Source: Azoarcus_F sp036734105 (GTDB taxonomy: Bacteria; Pseudomonadota; Gammaproteobacteria; Burkholderiales; Rhodocyclaceae). From it: a DNA stretch of 64,000 nucleotides. The position numbers were made by a program, and so were the translations under genes. Shown one piece after another: positions 15,565 to 25,499 of this stretch (within the stretch, counting starts at the first letter, position 1; each line of letters opens with the position of its first letter). The notes under the pieces were generated by a model. The model did not search any database and was not told the origin of the DNA. It was given only the letters and a program-made list of their open reading frames with translations. The stretch is from assembly GCA_036734105.1 (NCBI GenBank), contig DAIMZH010000003.1, forward strand, positions 73,558 through 137,557, read 5' to 3'.

Positions 15565-17873
15565 CAATCACCTTCCTTTGGAGGCACCATCACCTCGCGG
15601 TTACCGTTTGTTCCCATCGAAGACACCAGCCCCGACCGCTCCATTTGCTCGATCAGACGGGCAGCGCGGTTGTAACCAATGCGCAGGTGACGCTGTACCA
15701 GCGAGATGGACGGGCGCCGCGTCTTGAGCACAATCTCCACCGCCTGATCGTAAAGCGGATCAGCCTCTTCATCGCCCTCCTCGGTGCTGACACTTCCTCC
15801 GTCCAGCGACTCATCCTGTGCCGAGAGTATGCCCTCGACGTAGTCCGGTGGGCCGCTTTTCTTGAGGTGCTCCACCACCTTGTGCACCTCGTCATCGGCC
15901 ACAAACGCACCATGTACGCGTTGAGGCAGGCCGGTACCGGGCGGCAGATAGAGCATGTCACCCATGCCCAGCAAAGCCTCGGCACCCATCTGATCGAGAA
16001 TCGTGCGCGAGTCGATCTTGGATGAAACCTGAAAGGCAATCCGCGTTGGAATGTTGGCCTTGATCAAGCCGGTAATCACATCGACCGATGGCCTCTGTGT
16101 GGCCAGAATCAGGTGGATGCCCGATGCTCGTGCCTTTTGTGCCAGCCGGGCAATGAGTTCCTCGACCTTTTTACCTACCACCATCATCAGGTCGGCAAAC
16201 TCGTCCACCACCACCACGATATGGGGCAAGGTTTCCAGCGGCTCGGGGTTCTCAGGACTGATCGAAAAAGGGTTGGTGAGCGGCTTGTCATTGCGACGCG
16301 CCTCAAGTACCGCCTTGTTGAATCCCGCCAGATTGCGTACCCCGACCGCTGCCATCAACTTGTAGCGCTTCTCCATCTCGGCCACGCACCAGTTCAAGGC
16401 GTTGCCGGCATGCTTCATGTCGGTCACCACCGGAGCGAGCAGATGTGGGATTCCCTCGTAGATTGACAACTCCAGCATTTTGGGATCAACCATGATCAGC
16501 CGCACCCTTGACGGATCGGCTTTGTACAGCAGGGACAGGATCATCGCATTGACGCCCACCGACTTGCCTGAGCCGGTGGTGCCTGCCACCAGCAAATGGG
16601 GCATGCGCGCAAGGTCGGCTACCACAGGCTGACCGCCAATGTCCTTGCCAAGCGCCACGGTCAGCGGCGACGACATGGCATGGTAGGCCCGGGAACCGAG
16701 AATTTCGGACAAACGCACCATCTGGCGACGCGGATTGGGCAACTCGAAGGCCATGCAGGATTTGCCGGGTATGGTCTCGACCACCCGGATCGACACCAGA
16801 GAAAGCGCACGCGCCAGATCCTTGCCAAGATTGACGATCTGGCTACCCTTGACGCCGGTGGCGGGCTCTATCTCATAGCGGGTCACCACCGGCCCCGGAT
16901 AGGCCGCGACAACGCGTACCTCAACACCAAAGTCGGCCAGCTTGGTCTCGATGAGCCTCGATGTAAATTCCAGCGCGTCCTTGGATGGGGGCTCAACATC
17001 GTCGCTAGGCTGATCAAGCAGGGCCAGCGGTGGAGGTCCGTCGTCCCCCAAATCCACGAACAGCGGCTGCTGTCGCTCCTGCTCCGCACGCTCGGACTTT
17101 GGCACCTGCGCCACGGCAGGCTCGATTCTGAGCTCTCTGGGCTGAACGGTTTCAGCCTTTTTCCGCTTGCTGGCGACCACCGCTTCACGTTGTTGCGCCA
17201 ACGCGCGACCAGCGCGTCTGTCCTGCCAGTTAAACCAGGCACCTATCGCGAAAAACCACAGATTTTCCAGCACACCACCGATACGCTCGAGCACGGAAAG
17301 CCAGGACACTGCAGTAAACAGGCTGATACCACTCGCCATGAGCGCGATTAACAACAAAGTGCCACCGGTAAAACCGAAGAAACCCCGGATCAACCTGCCG
17401 AGTTCTATGCCGACCAGTCCGCCAGGCGCCAGCGGCAGCATGAAGCCGTGCGAATGAAAACGTAGCGCCTCAAGCGCACTACTGGCGAGCAAGACCACCA
17501 GAAACCCGGTCAGCACGATGAAAAAGGAACGCTTGTCGGCACTCAACTCCTGTCTTAGCCGACGAAAACCCCAGGCCAGCCCGTAGCCCAGAAACACCAC
17601 CCACCACCAGGCAGACACCCCGAAAAGGTAATACAGCAAGTCGGCAAGCCAGGCACCCAAACGACCACCGGGATTGGCGATGCGAGTGACCTCTGCGGCC
17701 TGCGACCAACCTGGGTCGGCTGCACTGTAACCCAGCAGAATCAGGCCGATATAGACGGACATAACCCCCAGTATCAACCAGCGTGCCTCCTGAAGGAGCA
17801 CGACGATCCTTTCTGGTAGTGGACGAAACCGATCGGGGGGGCGGGACACGGATGTTCGCGGCAACTTCGACAC
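15564..17873 (-). CDS. ftsK: DNA translocase FtsK
   Basis: A 769-residue septal DNA pump for chromosome dimer resolution and segregation. Four membrane helices lie in about residues 30-195, followed by a short linker (205-300), then the alpha/beta motor with Walker A GTTGSGKSVGVNAMI (about 431-445) and Walker B IVVVVDEFADLMM. The C-terminal gamma winged helix (about 700-765) reads SISLVQRHLRIGYNRAARLIEQ and recognises KOPS. The start is GTG at 17873. The linker is much shorter than in Escherichia coli, as in many betaproteobacteria. It diverges from purC. Confidence 0.96.
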   Translation of the reverse strand: MSKLPRTSVSRPPDRFRPLPERIVVLLQEARWLILGVMSVYIGLILLGYSAADPGWSQAAEVTRIANPGGRLGAWLADLLYYLFGVSAWWWVVFLGYGLAWGFRRLRQELSADKRSFFIVLTGFLVVLLASSALEALRFHSHGFMLPLAPGGLVGIELGRLIRGFFGFTGGTLLLIALMASGISLFTAVSWLSVLERIGGVLENLWFFAIGAWFNWQDRRAGRALAQQREAVVASKRKKAETVQPRELRIEPAVAQVPKSERAEQERQQPLFVDLGDDGPPPLALLDQPSDDVEPPSKDALEFTSRLIETKLADFGVEVRVVAAYPGPVVTRYEIEPATGVKGSQIVNLGKDLARALSLVSIRVVETIPGKSCMAFELPNPRRQMVRLSEILGSRAYHAMSSPLTVALGKDIGGQPVVADLARMPHLLVAGTTGSGKSVGVNAMILSLLYKADPSRVRLIMVDPKMLELSIYEGIPHLLAPVVTDMKHAGNALNWCVAEMEKRYKLMAAVGVRNLAGFNKAVLEARRNDKPLTNPFSISPENPEPLETLPHIVVVVDEFADLMMVVGKKVEELIARLAQKARASGIHLILATQRPSVDVITGLIKANIPTRIAFQVSSKIDSRTILDQMGAEALLGMGDMLYLPPGTGLPQRVHGAFVADDEVHKVVEHLKKSGPPDYVEGILSAQDESLDGGSVSTEEGDEEADPLYDQAVEIVLKTRRPSISLVQRHLRIGYNRAARLIEQMERSGLVSSMGTNGNREVMVPPKEGD

Positions 17874-18054
17874 TCGGACAAGCCGATCTGATTGAAAGCG
17901 GTCAGATTATAAGCCACTGCCCGAGCGCAGATCGCGTGAAACTTCGTAATCAATCATGTGAGCCCGTGAGCCGCTGATCTGCAAACACCCATACAAACGA
18001 AGTGGTCCGGACCTGTTGGTGTTTCAAACCAGCGTCAGTGCTTCGCTGAAACCG

Positions 18055-18060
18055 TATAAT
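18055..18060 (+). promoter_or_regulatory. Candidate purC promoter (-10 hexamer)
   Basis: A perfect TATAAT at 18055-18060 sits 33 bases before the purC GTG. The best -35 at 17-base spacing is GCGTCA (18032-18037), only three of six matches. Transcription would begin near 18067, giving a leader of about 27 bases. Confidence 0.5.
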
Positions 18061-18093
18061 CACCCCCTATTCTCCAACGCCGGAAAGCTTACC

Positions 18094-19038
18094 GTGGCCC
18101 AGACCCTTTTCGAATCCTCGATCACCAGCCTGCAACTGCTCGGACGTGGCAAGGTTCGCGACATCTATGCAGTAGACGAAGAAACATTGCTGATCGTCAC
18201 CAGTGATCGCCTGTCTGCGTTTGATGTCATCCTGCCAGACCCCATCCCCGACAAGGGAAGAGTGCTGATTGCGCTGGCAAACTTCTGGTTCGACCGGCTG
18301 GCGCATGTCGTGCCCAACCAACTCACCGGCATGGACCCGGAAGCCGTTGTCGCCGAACACGAGCGGGACCAGGTGCGAGGTCGGGCGTTGGTCGTCAAGC
18401 GGCTCAAGCCCTTGCCCATAGAGGCTGTGGTGCGCGGTTACGTCATTGGCTCTGGCTGGAAGGACTACCAGATCAGTGGTACGATTTGCGGCATTACCCT
18501 GCCCGCTGGCCTGGCACAGGCTGCACGCCTGCCCGCCCCCATCTTCACGCCGGCCAGCAAGGCTGACGTGGGCGACCACGACGAAAACATTTCATTTGAA
18601 CAGGCACAGGCTCGCTGCGCCGACATGCTGGACCCCCTGCTGACTGGCACAGGCGTCAACGGTGCCGAACTGGCCATCCAGGCCCGTGATATCGCCATCC
18701 AGTTGTACACCGAAGCGGCAGATTATGCGCGCAGCCGAGGCATCATCATCGCCGATACCAAATTCGAGTTCGGGGTGGACTCGCAAGGCGTGCTACACCT
18801 CATTGACGAGGCACTGACGCCTGACTCCTCGCGTTTCTGGCCAGCCGACAGCTACCGTGAAGGCATCAGTCCACCGAGCTTTGACAAGCAATATGTGCGC
18901 GATTACCTCGAAACGCTTGACTGGGACAAGAAGGCTCCCGGCCCCGCTTTGCCAAGTCATGTCATAGAGCACACCGCTGCCAAATACCGTGAGGCCTTCG
19001 AGCGACTGACTGGCCACAGGCTGGACGCCCAGACCTGA
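18094..19038 (+). CDS. purC: Phosphoribosylaminoimidazole-succinocarboxamide synthase (SAICAR synthetase)
   Basis: A 314-residue cytoplasmic enzyme ligating aspartate to CAIR in purine synthesis. Family motifs: LLGRGKVRDIYAVD near the N-terminus, TSDRLSAFDVILPDPIPDKG, VVRGYVIGSGWKDY and DTKFEFGVD. The frame is open upstream to 18016, but the GTG at 18094 (preceded by GGAAAG) gives the family start and lies downstream of the candidate promoter. At about 310 residues it is the longer type common in betaproteobacteria and yeast. Confidence 0.95.
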   Translation: MAQTLFESSITSLQLLGRGKVRDIYAVDEETLLIVTSDRLSAFDVILPDPIPDKGRVLIALANFWFDRLAHVVPNQLTGMDPEAVVAEHERDQVRGRALVVKRLKPLPIEAVVRGYVIGSGWKDYQISGTICGITLPAGLAQAARLPAPIFTPASKADVGDHDENISFEQAQARCADMLDPLLTGTGVNGAELAIQARDIAIQLYTEAADYARSRGIIIADTKFEFGVDSQGVLHLIDEALTPDSSRFWPADSYREGISPPSFDKQYVRDYLETLDWDKKAPGPALPSHVIEHTAAKYREAFERLTGHRLDAQT

Positions 19039-19235
19039 GCAGGCGCGACAAAGCGGACCAAAAAACGAGGTCCTGACCTTTTTCCTGCACAATGTCATCT
19101 TGCAACAACATGGCGCGCGGCCAAAGGCCGCTAGCGCGCTGATACAGCAGACCAGCGTCAAGCCTGCAAAGCGGCCGGCCTGACAGCAAACCAATCAAGA
19201 CGGAGCGCGCGCAGACGCGCCTGTCAGGAGGCATC

Positions 19236-20507
19236 ATGTCGCAACTCAGCAACCGGCGCACACTCGCGCTGGCAATCGTCATTGCCGCTTATGTATTGTC
19301 GTTTTTCCACCGCTTTGCGCCGGCCGGCATCGCGGGCGATCTGGCCGCCACCTTTCAGACCAGTGCAGCCTCGCTGGGTGTACTGGCCGCAACTTACTTC
19401 TATGTTTACACGCTCATGCAGGTGCCCACCGGTGTGCTGGTCGACACCTATGGGCCGCGACGTATTCTCACGGCTGGAAGCCTGATTGCCGGAATTGGCG
19501 GGCTGATGTTTGGTCTCGCCCCGGATCTCGGCCTTGCTATGGCCGGTCGAACACTGATCGGGCTAGGCGTGTCGGTCGTTTTCATCGCCATGCTGAAGCT
19601 GATTGCGCTGTGGTTTGACGAGCGTCGCTTCGCCACCCTGGTTGGCCTGTCCATGCTGATCGGTAACGCGGGGTCTGTGCTCGCGGGTGCGCCGCTGGCA
19701 ATGGCGGCAGAGTGGATGTCATGGCGTAGCGTGTTCGTCGGTGTCGCTGCGGTTTCCTTCCTCCTTGCCATTGGCAGTTGGTTTCTGCTCCGCGACACCC
19801 AATCTGGGACCAGCGAAACGGGAGGCAAACGCTTTGATCGGACAGCGGTGCTGGGCGCACTGCTGGGCGTGCTGCGCAATCGTGCCACCTGGCCACCGGT
19901 GCTGGTCAACTTTGGCTTGACCGGCAGCTTCTTCACGTTCGGTGGCCTATGGCTCACCCCCTACCTGACCCGCATTCACGGCTTTTCGTCTGCTGCCGCC
20001 GCTGCCCACCTGTCGCTCTACTTCGGTGGCTTCGCCGTCGGCTGCCTGATCATAGGCTCGCTGTCCGACCGCCTGGGGCGTCGCAAGCCAGTCTTGTTCA
20101 TCAGCGGCTTGACTGTCTGCGCGCTGTGGGGCTTGCTGTTGTCAGGCGTCAGCCTCACGCAACCATTCAGCCTGGCGGTATTCACCGCAATGGGCCTCAC
20201 GACAGCCGGTTTTGTCCTGACCTGGGCCTGCGCCAAGGAAGTCAACCCGCCGCATCTTTCCGGGATGAGCACCAGCGTTACAAACATGGGAGGCTTTCTC
20301 GCTGCCGCCTTGCTGCAACCCATTGTCGGCATGGCTGTGGATAGAGGTTGGGACGGCTCAATGGTAGACGGCGTTCGCCAGTACAGTGAAGCTGCATTCA
20401 TGAACGGCATGACACTGATTGCCATATTTACATTGATCGGCACGCTGGCCAGCCTGTTCGTGCGCGAAACCGGATGCAGAAACATTTGGCAAAAAACGGA
20501 AAATTAA
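19236..20507 (+). CDS. Major facilitator superfamily transporter, substrate unknown
   Basis: A 423-residue inner-membrane protein with about twelve hydrophobic helices. The loop 2-3 MFS signature is GVLVDTYGPRRILTAG, with an equivalent GSLSDRLGRRKPVLF between helices 8 and 9. ATG at 19236 has a strong ribosome-binding site (AGGAGG). It lies 197 bases after purC with G+C-rich hairpins between, so it is probably transcribed separately. The substrate cannot be inferred from sequence or neighbours. Confidence 0.9.
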   Translation: MSQLSNRRTLALAIVIAAYVLSFFHRFAPAGIAGDLAATFQTSAASLGVLAATYFYVYTLMQVPTGVLVDTYGPRRILTAGSLIAGIGGLMFGLAPDLGLAMAGRTLIGLGVSVVFIAMLKLIALWFDERRFATLVGLSMLIGNAGSVLAGAPLAMAAEWMSWRSVFVGVAAVSFLLAIGSWFLLRDTQSGTSETGGKRFDRTAVLGALLGVLRNRATWPPVLVNFGLTGSFFTFGGLWLTPYLTRIHGFSSAAAAAHLSLYFGGFAVGCLIIGSLSDRLGRRKPVLFISGLTVCALWGLLLSGVSLTQPFSLAVFTAMGLTTAGFVLTWACAKEVNPPHLSGMSTSVTNMGGFLAAALLQPIVGMAVDRGWDGSMVDGVRQYSEAAFMNGMTLIAIFTLIGTLASLFVRETGCRNIWQKTEN

Positions 20508-20604
20508 GCTATCCAGAAGAGAACCCGAAGAACACTGCACGGTCATTGATAAAAACACCAACGTCAAGTCACAAACGCGACCAACAGATGCAAAGGAGCT
20601 CACC

Positions 20605-21378
20605 ATGGAACATTCGATGCACACTCTGGATCGACACTTCAATCTTCCGCGAGTGCGAGAGGTTGACGACGGGAGGCCGCTACACTGGCTCCGGCTAGAA
20701 TGGAATGACTTACGCGAGCATGCCTTCGCCAGTATTGCATACGGCGTATTCTTTGCGCTGATGGGTTACATCATCATCCATCTCGCTGCACCCCGGCCTT
20801 ACCTTGTCACCGTAGCCATATCCGGTTTTTTCCTGGTCGGGCCAATTCTTGCCACAGGGCTTTACGAGATCTCGCGCAGGTCTGCAGCAAAGCAACCGGT
20901 CGGACTGATTGACTCATTGCGCGGTGTTGGTCGCAACTTTGAATCGCTTATGTCGATCGGCATTCTGCTTGCCCTCGTCATGGTCGGCTGGGAACGCGTC
21001 TCAGCGGTGCTCTTCGCCCTGCTCTTTTCGGGCGAACTGGCCGATGTCAACGGCTTCATCCGCAACGTGCTGCTGTCCGGTGAGCATCTGGGCTTTACTG
21101 CCGCCTACATGATCAGTGGCTTGCTGTTTGCCACGCTGGTGTTCTGCGCCACTGTGGTTGCCATACCCATGCTGATGCATCGCGACACCGACATGATCAC
21201 TGCCATGATGACCAGCATGCGCGCGGTGCGACGCAACCCCCGCGCCATGATGTTGTGGGCAGCGCTGATAGTGGCAATCATGCTGATCGGCTTTGCAACC
21301 ATGATGATCGGTCTGGTGTTGCTGATACCCTTGCTTGGCCACGCCACATGGCACGCATATCGCGATATTGTTGATTAG
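20605..21378 (+). CDS. DUF2189-like multi-pass membrane protein
   Basis: A 257-residue inner-membrane protein with about six hydrophobic segments. GFFLVGPILATGLYEISRR is typical of the DUF2189 family (related to cytochrome-c-oxidase-adjacent membrane proteins of unknown function). ATG at 20605 follows AAAGGAG. The family has no established role. It is preceded by the MFS gene after 97 bases and followed by oligopeptidase A. Confidence 0.85.
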   Translation: MEHSMHTLDRHFNLPRVREVDDGRPLHWLRLEWNDLREHAFASIAYGVFFALMGYIIIHLAAPRPYLVTVAISGFFLVGPILATGLYEISRRSAAKQPVGLIDSLRGVGRNFESLMSIGILLALVMVGWERVSAVLFALLFSGELADVNGFIRNVLLSGEHLGFTAAYMISGLLFATLVFCATVVAIPMLMHRDTDMITAMMTSMRAVRRNPRAMMLWAALIVAIMLIGFATMMIGLVLLIPLLGHATWHAYRDIVD

Positions 21379-21424
21379 CAGAACGCCTGCCGCCCAAGCA
21401 GGTCTACAATTGCTACCTGATTTG

Positions 21425-21442
21425 GCGCCGACCCAGGTCGGC
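21425..21442. repeat. Short hairpin between DUF2189 gene and oligopeptidase A gene
   Basis: CGCCGAC-CCAG-GTCGGCG forms a 7-bp G+C-rich stem 47 bases after the DUF2189 stop. No T-run follows, so it is a weak terminator or processing site at best. Confidence 0.35.
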
Positions 21443-21475
21443 GTCTGCATTTGTGCTACCCGGAGACTCTGCTGC

Positions 21476-23533
21476 ATGCAAAACCCGCTTCTAGATTTCG
21501 ACTCTCTGCCCAACTTCGAGGCCATTCACCCAGAACACGTCGAACCGGCCATAAGCCAGCTCATTGAAGACTACCGACAGCTCATTGACCGCCTGCTCGG
21601 GGACGACACAACCCCCACATGGGATTCGTTTGTTGTACCCATGACCGACACCGGCGAACGTCTTGGCAAGGCCTGGGGTGTGGTCGGTCATCTGCACAGC
21701 GTCATCGATAACCCGGCCTGGCGCGAAGCATACAACCGCATGTTGCCGGCAATCTCCGGCTTTTATGCAGACCTCGGGCAAAACCTGGCGCTGTACGAAA
21801 AGTACAAGGCCCTGCATGACAGCCCGGAGTTCGTCACCCTGGACCCTGTACGTCAGCGCATTCTCGAGCATGAACTGCGCGACTTTCGACTGGCGGGAGC
21901 GGAACTGCCGGACGAACACAAACCGCGCTTCAAGGCGATTCAGGAGGAGTTCTCGGCACTATCTGCCAAGTTCTCGGAGAACCTGCTGGACGCCACCAAC
22001 GGCTATTCGGAGTGGGTCACCGATGAGGCCGACCTGGTCGGCATTCCTCAGGACGTATGCGCCGCAGCCAGAGAGGCCGCAGACAAGGCCGGCAAGCCAG
22101 GCTGGAAGTTTTCCCTGCAAATGCCCAGCTACCTGCCGGTCATGCAGTACGCCGACAACCGCGATCTGCGGGCACGCATGTATCGCGCTTATGGCACCCG
22201 CGCCTCGGAGCACGGACCTGCAGAGCTCGACAACGGACCACTGATTGGCCGCATCCTCGCGCTGCGCGCTGAAGAGGCCAGCATGCTCGGCTATGCTAAT
22301 TTTGCTGAAGTGTCGCTGGTCCCAAAGATGGCTGAATCACCCGAACAGGCAATCTCCTTCCTGCGCGACCTCGCCTCCCGTGCCAAACCTTTTGCCGAGC
22401 GTGACCTTGCCGAGCTGAAGGATTTCGCCGCTACCGAACTCGGTTTGAGGCAGCTCGAACCCTGGGACATGGCCTACGCCTCCGAAAAGCTGCGGCAGTC
22501 GCGCTACGCCTTCTCCGAGCAGGAGGTCAAGCAATACTTTCCCGAACCAAAGGTCATCGAAGGACTGTTCAGCCTGATCCGCAATCTTTACGGGGTGTCG
22601 ATCAAGCAGGAAGCAGCCCCGAGCTGGCACCCCAGCGTCAGCTTTTACCGTATCGAACGTGACGGAGAGCTGGTCGGCAATTTCTATCTTGACCTGCATG
22701 CTCGCGAAACCAAGCGTGGTGGCGCATGGATGGACTCAGCACGCGGACGTTACCGCTCAAACAATGGCCTGCAAACGCCGGTTGCCTACCTCGTGTGCAA
22801 CTTTCCCGGCCCGGGCGGTGGCAAACCGGCCACCTTTACCCACGACGACGTGCAGACCCTGTTCCACGAATGTGGCCATGGTCTGCACCATCTCCTCACC
22901 CGTGTTGACGAGCTCGCGGTATCCGGCATACACGGAGTTGAATGGGACGCGGTCGAACTGCCCAGCCAGTTCATGGAGAACTTCTGCTGGGAATGGGATG
23001 TGCTGCAAGGCATGACTGCTCATGTCGACACCGGCGAGCCCCTGCCACGCGAACTGTTCGACAAGATGATCGCGGCACGTAACTTCCAGAGCGGCATGCA
23101 GACCGTACGCCAACTCGAGTTCTCACTGTTCGACCTGCGCATTCACGCCGAGCTGGACGCCGGTGACGGCCCGGTGCCAATGGACCGCGTACTGGCGCTG
23201 CTAGACGAGGTCAGGCGCGAGGTGTCGGTCAACACACCGCCCGAGTGGCACCGTTTTGCCAACAGCTTCTCGCACATCTTCGCGGGCGGTTACGCGGCTG
23301 GCTATTACAGCTACAAATGGGCGGAAGTCCTGTCGGCCGACGCCTTTGAAGCTTTCGAGGAGGCGGGCGCCGGCAAGGGTTCGCTGATCGACGCCGCCAC
23401 TGGCGAGCGGTTCTGGCGCGAGATTCTCGCAGTTGGCGGCAGCCGGCCAGCCATGGAATCCTTCAAGGCCTTCCGCGGGCGCGAACCACAGGTCGACGCC
23501 TTGTTGCGGCACAGTGGGATGGTCACGGCATGA
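21476..23533 (+). CDS. prlC: Oligopeptidase A (M3 family zinc metallopeptidase)
   Basis: A 685-residue cytoplasmic oligopeptidase that degrades short peptides including cleaved signal peptides. The zinc site HECGH is at about residues 464-468 in LFHECGHGLHHLLT, with the third ligand Glu in the downstream NFCWEWD segment. The N-terminus MQNPLLDFDSLPNFEAIHPEHV matches the family. The frame is open 47 codons further upstream, but ATG 21476 is the family start and follows CGGAG. Its stop overlaps the xthA start. Confidence 0.95.
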   Translation: MQNPLLDFDSLPNFEAIHPEHVEPAISQLIEDYRQLIDRLLGDDTTPTWDSFVVPMTDTGERLGKAWGVVGHLHSVIDNPAWREAYNRMLPAISGFYADLGQNLALYEKYKALHDSPEFVTLDPVRQRILEHELRDFRLAGAELPDEHKPRFKAIQEEFSALSAKFSENLLDATNGYSEWVTDEADLVGIPQDVCAAAREAADKAGKPGWKFSLQMPSYLPVMQYADNRDLRARMYRAYGTRASEHGPAELDNGPLIGRILALRAEEASMLGYANFAEVSLVPKMAESPEQAISFLRDLASRAKPFAERDLAELKDFAATELGLRQLEPWDMAYASEKLRQSRYAFSEQEVKQYFPEPKVIEGLFSLIRNLYGVSIKQEAAPSWHPSVSFYRIERDGELVGNFYLDLHARETKRGGAWMDSARGRYRSNNGLQTPVAYLVCNFPGPGGGKPATFTHDDVQTLFHECGHGLHHLLTRVDELAVSGIHGVEWDAVELPSQFMENFCWEWDVLQGMTAHVDTGEPLPRELFDKMIAARNFQSGMQTVRQLEFSLFDLRIHAELDAGDGPVPMDRVLALLDEVRREVSVNTPPEWHRFANSFSHIFAGGYAAGYYSYKWAEVLSADAFEAFEEAGAGKGSLIDAATGERFWREILAVGGSRPAMESFKAFRGREPQVDALLRHSGMVTA

Positions 23534-24309
23534 GGGTTGTCACCTGGAACGTCAATTCCCTCAAGGTTCGTCTTCCGCACGTTCTCGACTGGCTGGCCAG
23601 CAACCGGCCTGACGCGCTATGCCTGCAAGAACTCAAGCTGGAAGACAAGGCCTTTCCAGCGGCCGAGTTGGAAGCCGCTGGCTACCACGCCGTCTTCAAC
23701 GGTCAGAAGACCTACAACGGCGTGGCGATACTCAGCCCACACCGCATCGAAGACGTTCAGCGTGACATCCCGGACTTCGAGGACCAACAAAAACGCATCA
23801 TCGCCGCCACCATTTGTGGCGTCCGGATCATCTGCGGTTACTTTCCAAATGGCCAGGCAGTCGGTTCGGAAAAGTTTGAATACAAGCTGCGCTGGCTGGA
23901 CGCCCTCACTGGCTGGCTTGCCTTCGAAATGCAAGCCTATCCACAACTCGTCCTCACCGGCGATTACAACATCGCGCCCGAGGCACGTGACGCTCACCCG
24001 GACTGGAAGGACGAGATTCATGTCTCCGAGCCGGAACGCGCCGCCTTTCAACGCCTTATCGGCCTGGGACTGATCGACGTATTTCGTGGTTTCGAGCAAC
24101 CCGAACCCAGCTTCTCCTGGTGGGATTACCGGATGGGCGCTTTTCGGCGAAACTTCGGCCTGCGCATAGACCACATCCTCACCAGCCCCGCGCTGGCCGA
24201 GTGCTGCCGCGCAAGCTTCATCGACAAGGCCCCACGCAAACTGGAGCGCCCGTCCGACCATGCGCCGGTGGTGGCGGACTTCGAAACCGGAGCGCCGCAG
24301 AACTCATGA
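23530..24309 (+). CDS. xthA: Exodeoxyribonuclease III (AP endonuclease)
   Basis: A 259-residue exonuclease/AP endonuclease of the EEP fold for base excision repair. Catalytic motifs are visible in order: TWNVNSLKVR, CLQELKLED (Glu), YFPNG, LTGDYNIAP (Asp and Asn) and RPSDHAPV (Asp-His). The ATGA start/stop overlap with oligopeptidase A and a second ATGA overlap with the next regulator gene suggest a coupled three-gene transcript. Confidence 0.95.
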   Translation: MRVVTWNVNSLKVRLPHVLDWLASNRPDALCLQELKLEDKAFPAAELEAAGYHAVFNGQKTYNGVAILSPHRIEDVQRDIPDFEDQQKRIIAATICGVRIICGYFPNGQAVGSEKFEYKLRWLDALTGWLAFEMQAYPQLVLTGDYNIAPEARDAHPDWKDEIHVSEPERAAFQRLIGLGLIDVFRGFEQPEPSFSWWDYRMGAFRRNFGLRIDHILTSPALAECCRASFIDKAPRKLERPSDHAPVVADFETGAPQNS

Positions 24310-24980
24310 TCGACACAAGGCTCGCACCGCTCACCCTGGCCTACCCGCCACTGCAGGCCTTGTCGCCTGCCGCACGCGAAAGCATCTGCAAGTTTTCGAG
24401 CGAATTGCGCCTTGCTGCGGGCACCATCGTCTTTGACGAAAACACACCTTGCCGGGGTTTTCCGTTCGTCGTCGAAGGCTGCATACGGGTGGTAAAGGCT
24501 GCACCCAGCGGTCGCGAGCTGCCGCTTTATCGTGTCGGCGTAGGTGAAACCTGCGTGCTGTCCACCTCCTGCCTGCTCGGTCACCAGGCCTACAACGCCC
24601 GTGGCGTGGCCGAAACCGACTGTCGTCTGCTGCTGCTGCCAGACAGCGAGTTCGAATCACTGCTTGCCGAGGCACCCTTCCGCGCGTTCGTGTTCGAACT
24701 CTTCTCGCAGCGCATTGCCGACCTGATGGAGATACTGGAAGAGGTCGCCTTCAAGCGCCTGGATCAGCGGCTGGCCGGCATACTGCTTGGCAAGGGGCGC
24801 GAACTGCACACAACCCACCAGCACCTGGCTGACGAACTGGGCAGCGCCCGGGAGATAATCAGCCGCCTTTTGAAAGGTTTCGCAGATCAAGGCCTGGTGC
24901 AACTATCTCGCGAACGCATCGAGATCATTGACGCAGCCGGTTTGCGTGCGCTTGCCGGCGGCCACCGTCGCGAGGCCTGA
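24306..24980 (+). CDS. Crp/Fnr family transcriptional regulator
   Basis: A 224-residue regulator. A cyclic-nucleotide-binding-type beta barrel occupies about residues 20-140 (GTIVFDENTPCRGFPFVVEG), followed by a long dimerisation helix and a C-terminal winged helix (THQHLADELGSAREIISRLLKGF). It has several cysteines (SICKF, TPCRG, EGCIR, ETCVL, TSCLL, TDCRL) but not the N-terminal Cys cluster of Fnr, so oxygen sensing through Fe-S is unproven. ATG at 24306 overlaps the xthA stop; the frame is open further upstream inside xthA but that part is not homologous. The DUF2892 gene 0.3 kb downstream is a plausible target. Confidence 0.9.
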   Translation: MIDTRLAPLTLAYPPLQALSPAARESICKFSSELRLAAGTIVFDENTPCRGFPFVVEGCIRVVKAAPSGRELPLYRVGVGETCVLSTSCLLGHQAYNARGVAETDCRLLLLPDSEFESLLAEAPFRAFVFELFSQRIADLMEILEEVAFKRLDQRLAGILLGKGRELHTTHQHLADELGSAREIISRLLKGFADQGLVQLSRERIEIIDAAGLRALAGGHRREA

Positions 24981-25272
24981 GCGGAGCACGCCACCGCTCA
25001 CTATGTAACCGTTGTCACAGACACGGCAGACCCCGCAATGATGTAATCATCCCACAAACCGCATCCAGACTCCCAACGCGTCGCGGCTGCAAGCGGCACC
25101 TGGCGCTGACGGCTTGGACAAAGACATACCTGCAGAGCAACTGTTTTCGCCGGTATGTCCTAAAGCTGGTCAGTTCGTTTGCTGCCTCCCCGCATTGTCA
25201 GGCAAGGCATCAATGAGCAGTCAAAATGCGGTTTCCAGTTTGATCACTTTACCTTTCAACCGGAGTCAAACC

Positions 25273-25467
25273 ATGAAGACAAACGTAGGTTCCATCGACA
25301 AGATTTTGCGCATCGCCGCCGGCGTGGTGTTGATCATTCTGGCCATCATGGGTATCGGCGCCCCGTGGACCTGGATCGGCATCGTCCCGCTGGCCACCGG
25401 CCTGATGGGCTGGTGCCCGGCTTACACCTTGATTGGCGTAAACACTTGCCCGCTCAAGAAGGACTGA
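25273..25467 (+). CDS. DUF2892 family small membrane protein
   Basis: A 64-residue protein of the YgaP C-terminal type. It starts MKTNVGSIDKILRIAAGVVL, has two hydrophobic helices, and carries the conserved GWCPAYTLIGVNTC cysteine pair near the end. GGAG lies eight bases before ATG 25273; the longer upstream frame lacks similarity. DUF2892 proteins often accompany rhodanese or Crp/Fnr genes, consistent with sulfur or redox handling. Converges on rsmA. Confidence 0.88.
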   Translation: MKTNVGSIDKILRIAAGVVLIILAIMGIGAPWTWIGIVPLATGLMGWCPAYTLIGVNTCPLKKD

Positions 25468-25499
25468 GCGCTGCTCAGCGCCTGGCAGAAGCAGACCTG

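Noticed and set aside
25036..25056. Fnr box (TTGAT-N4-ATCAA) upstream of DUF2892
   Set aside because: The only dyad here is ATGAT-GTA-ATCAT, which has the wrong spacing and bases for an Fnr site.
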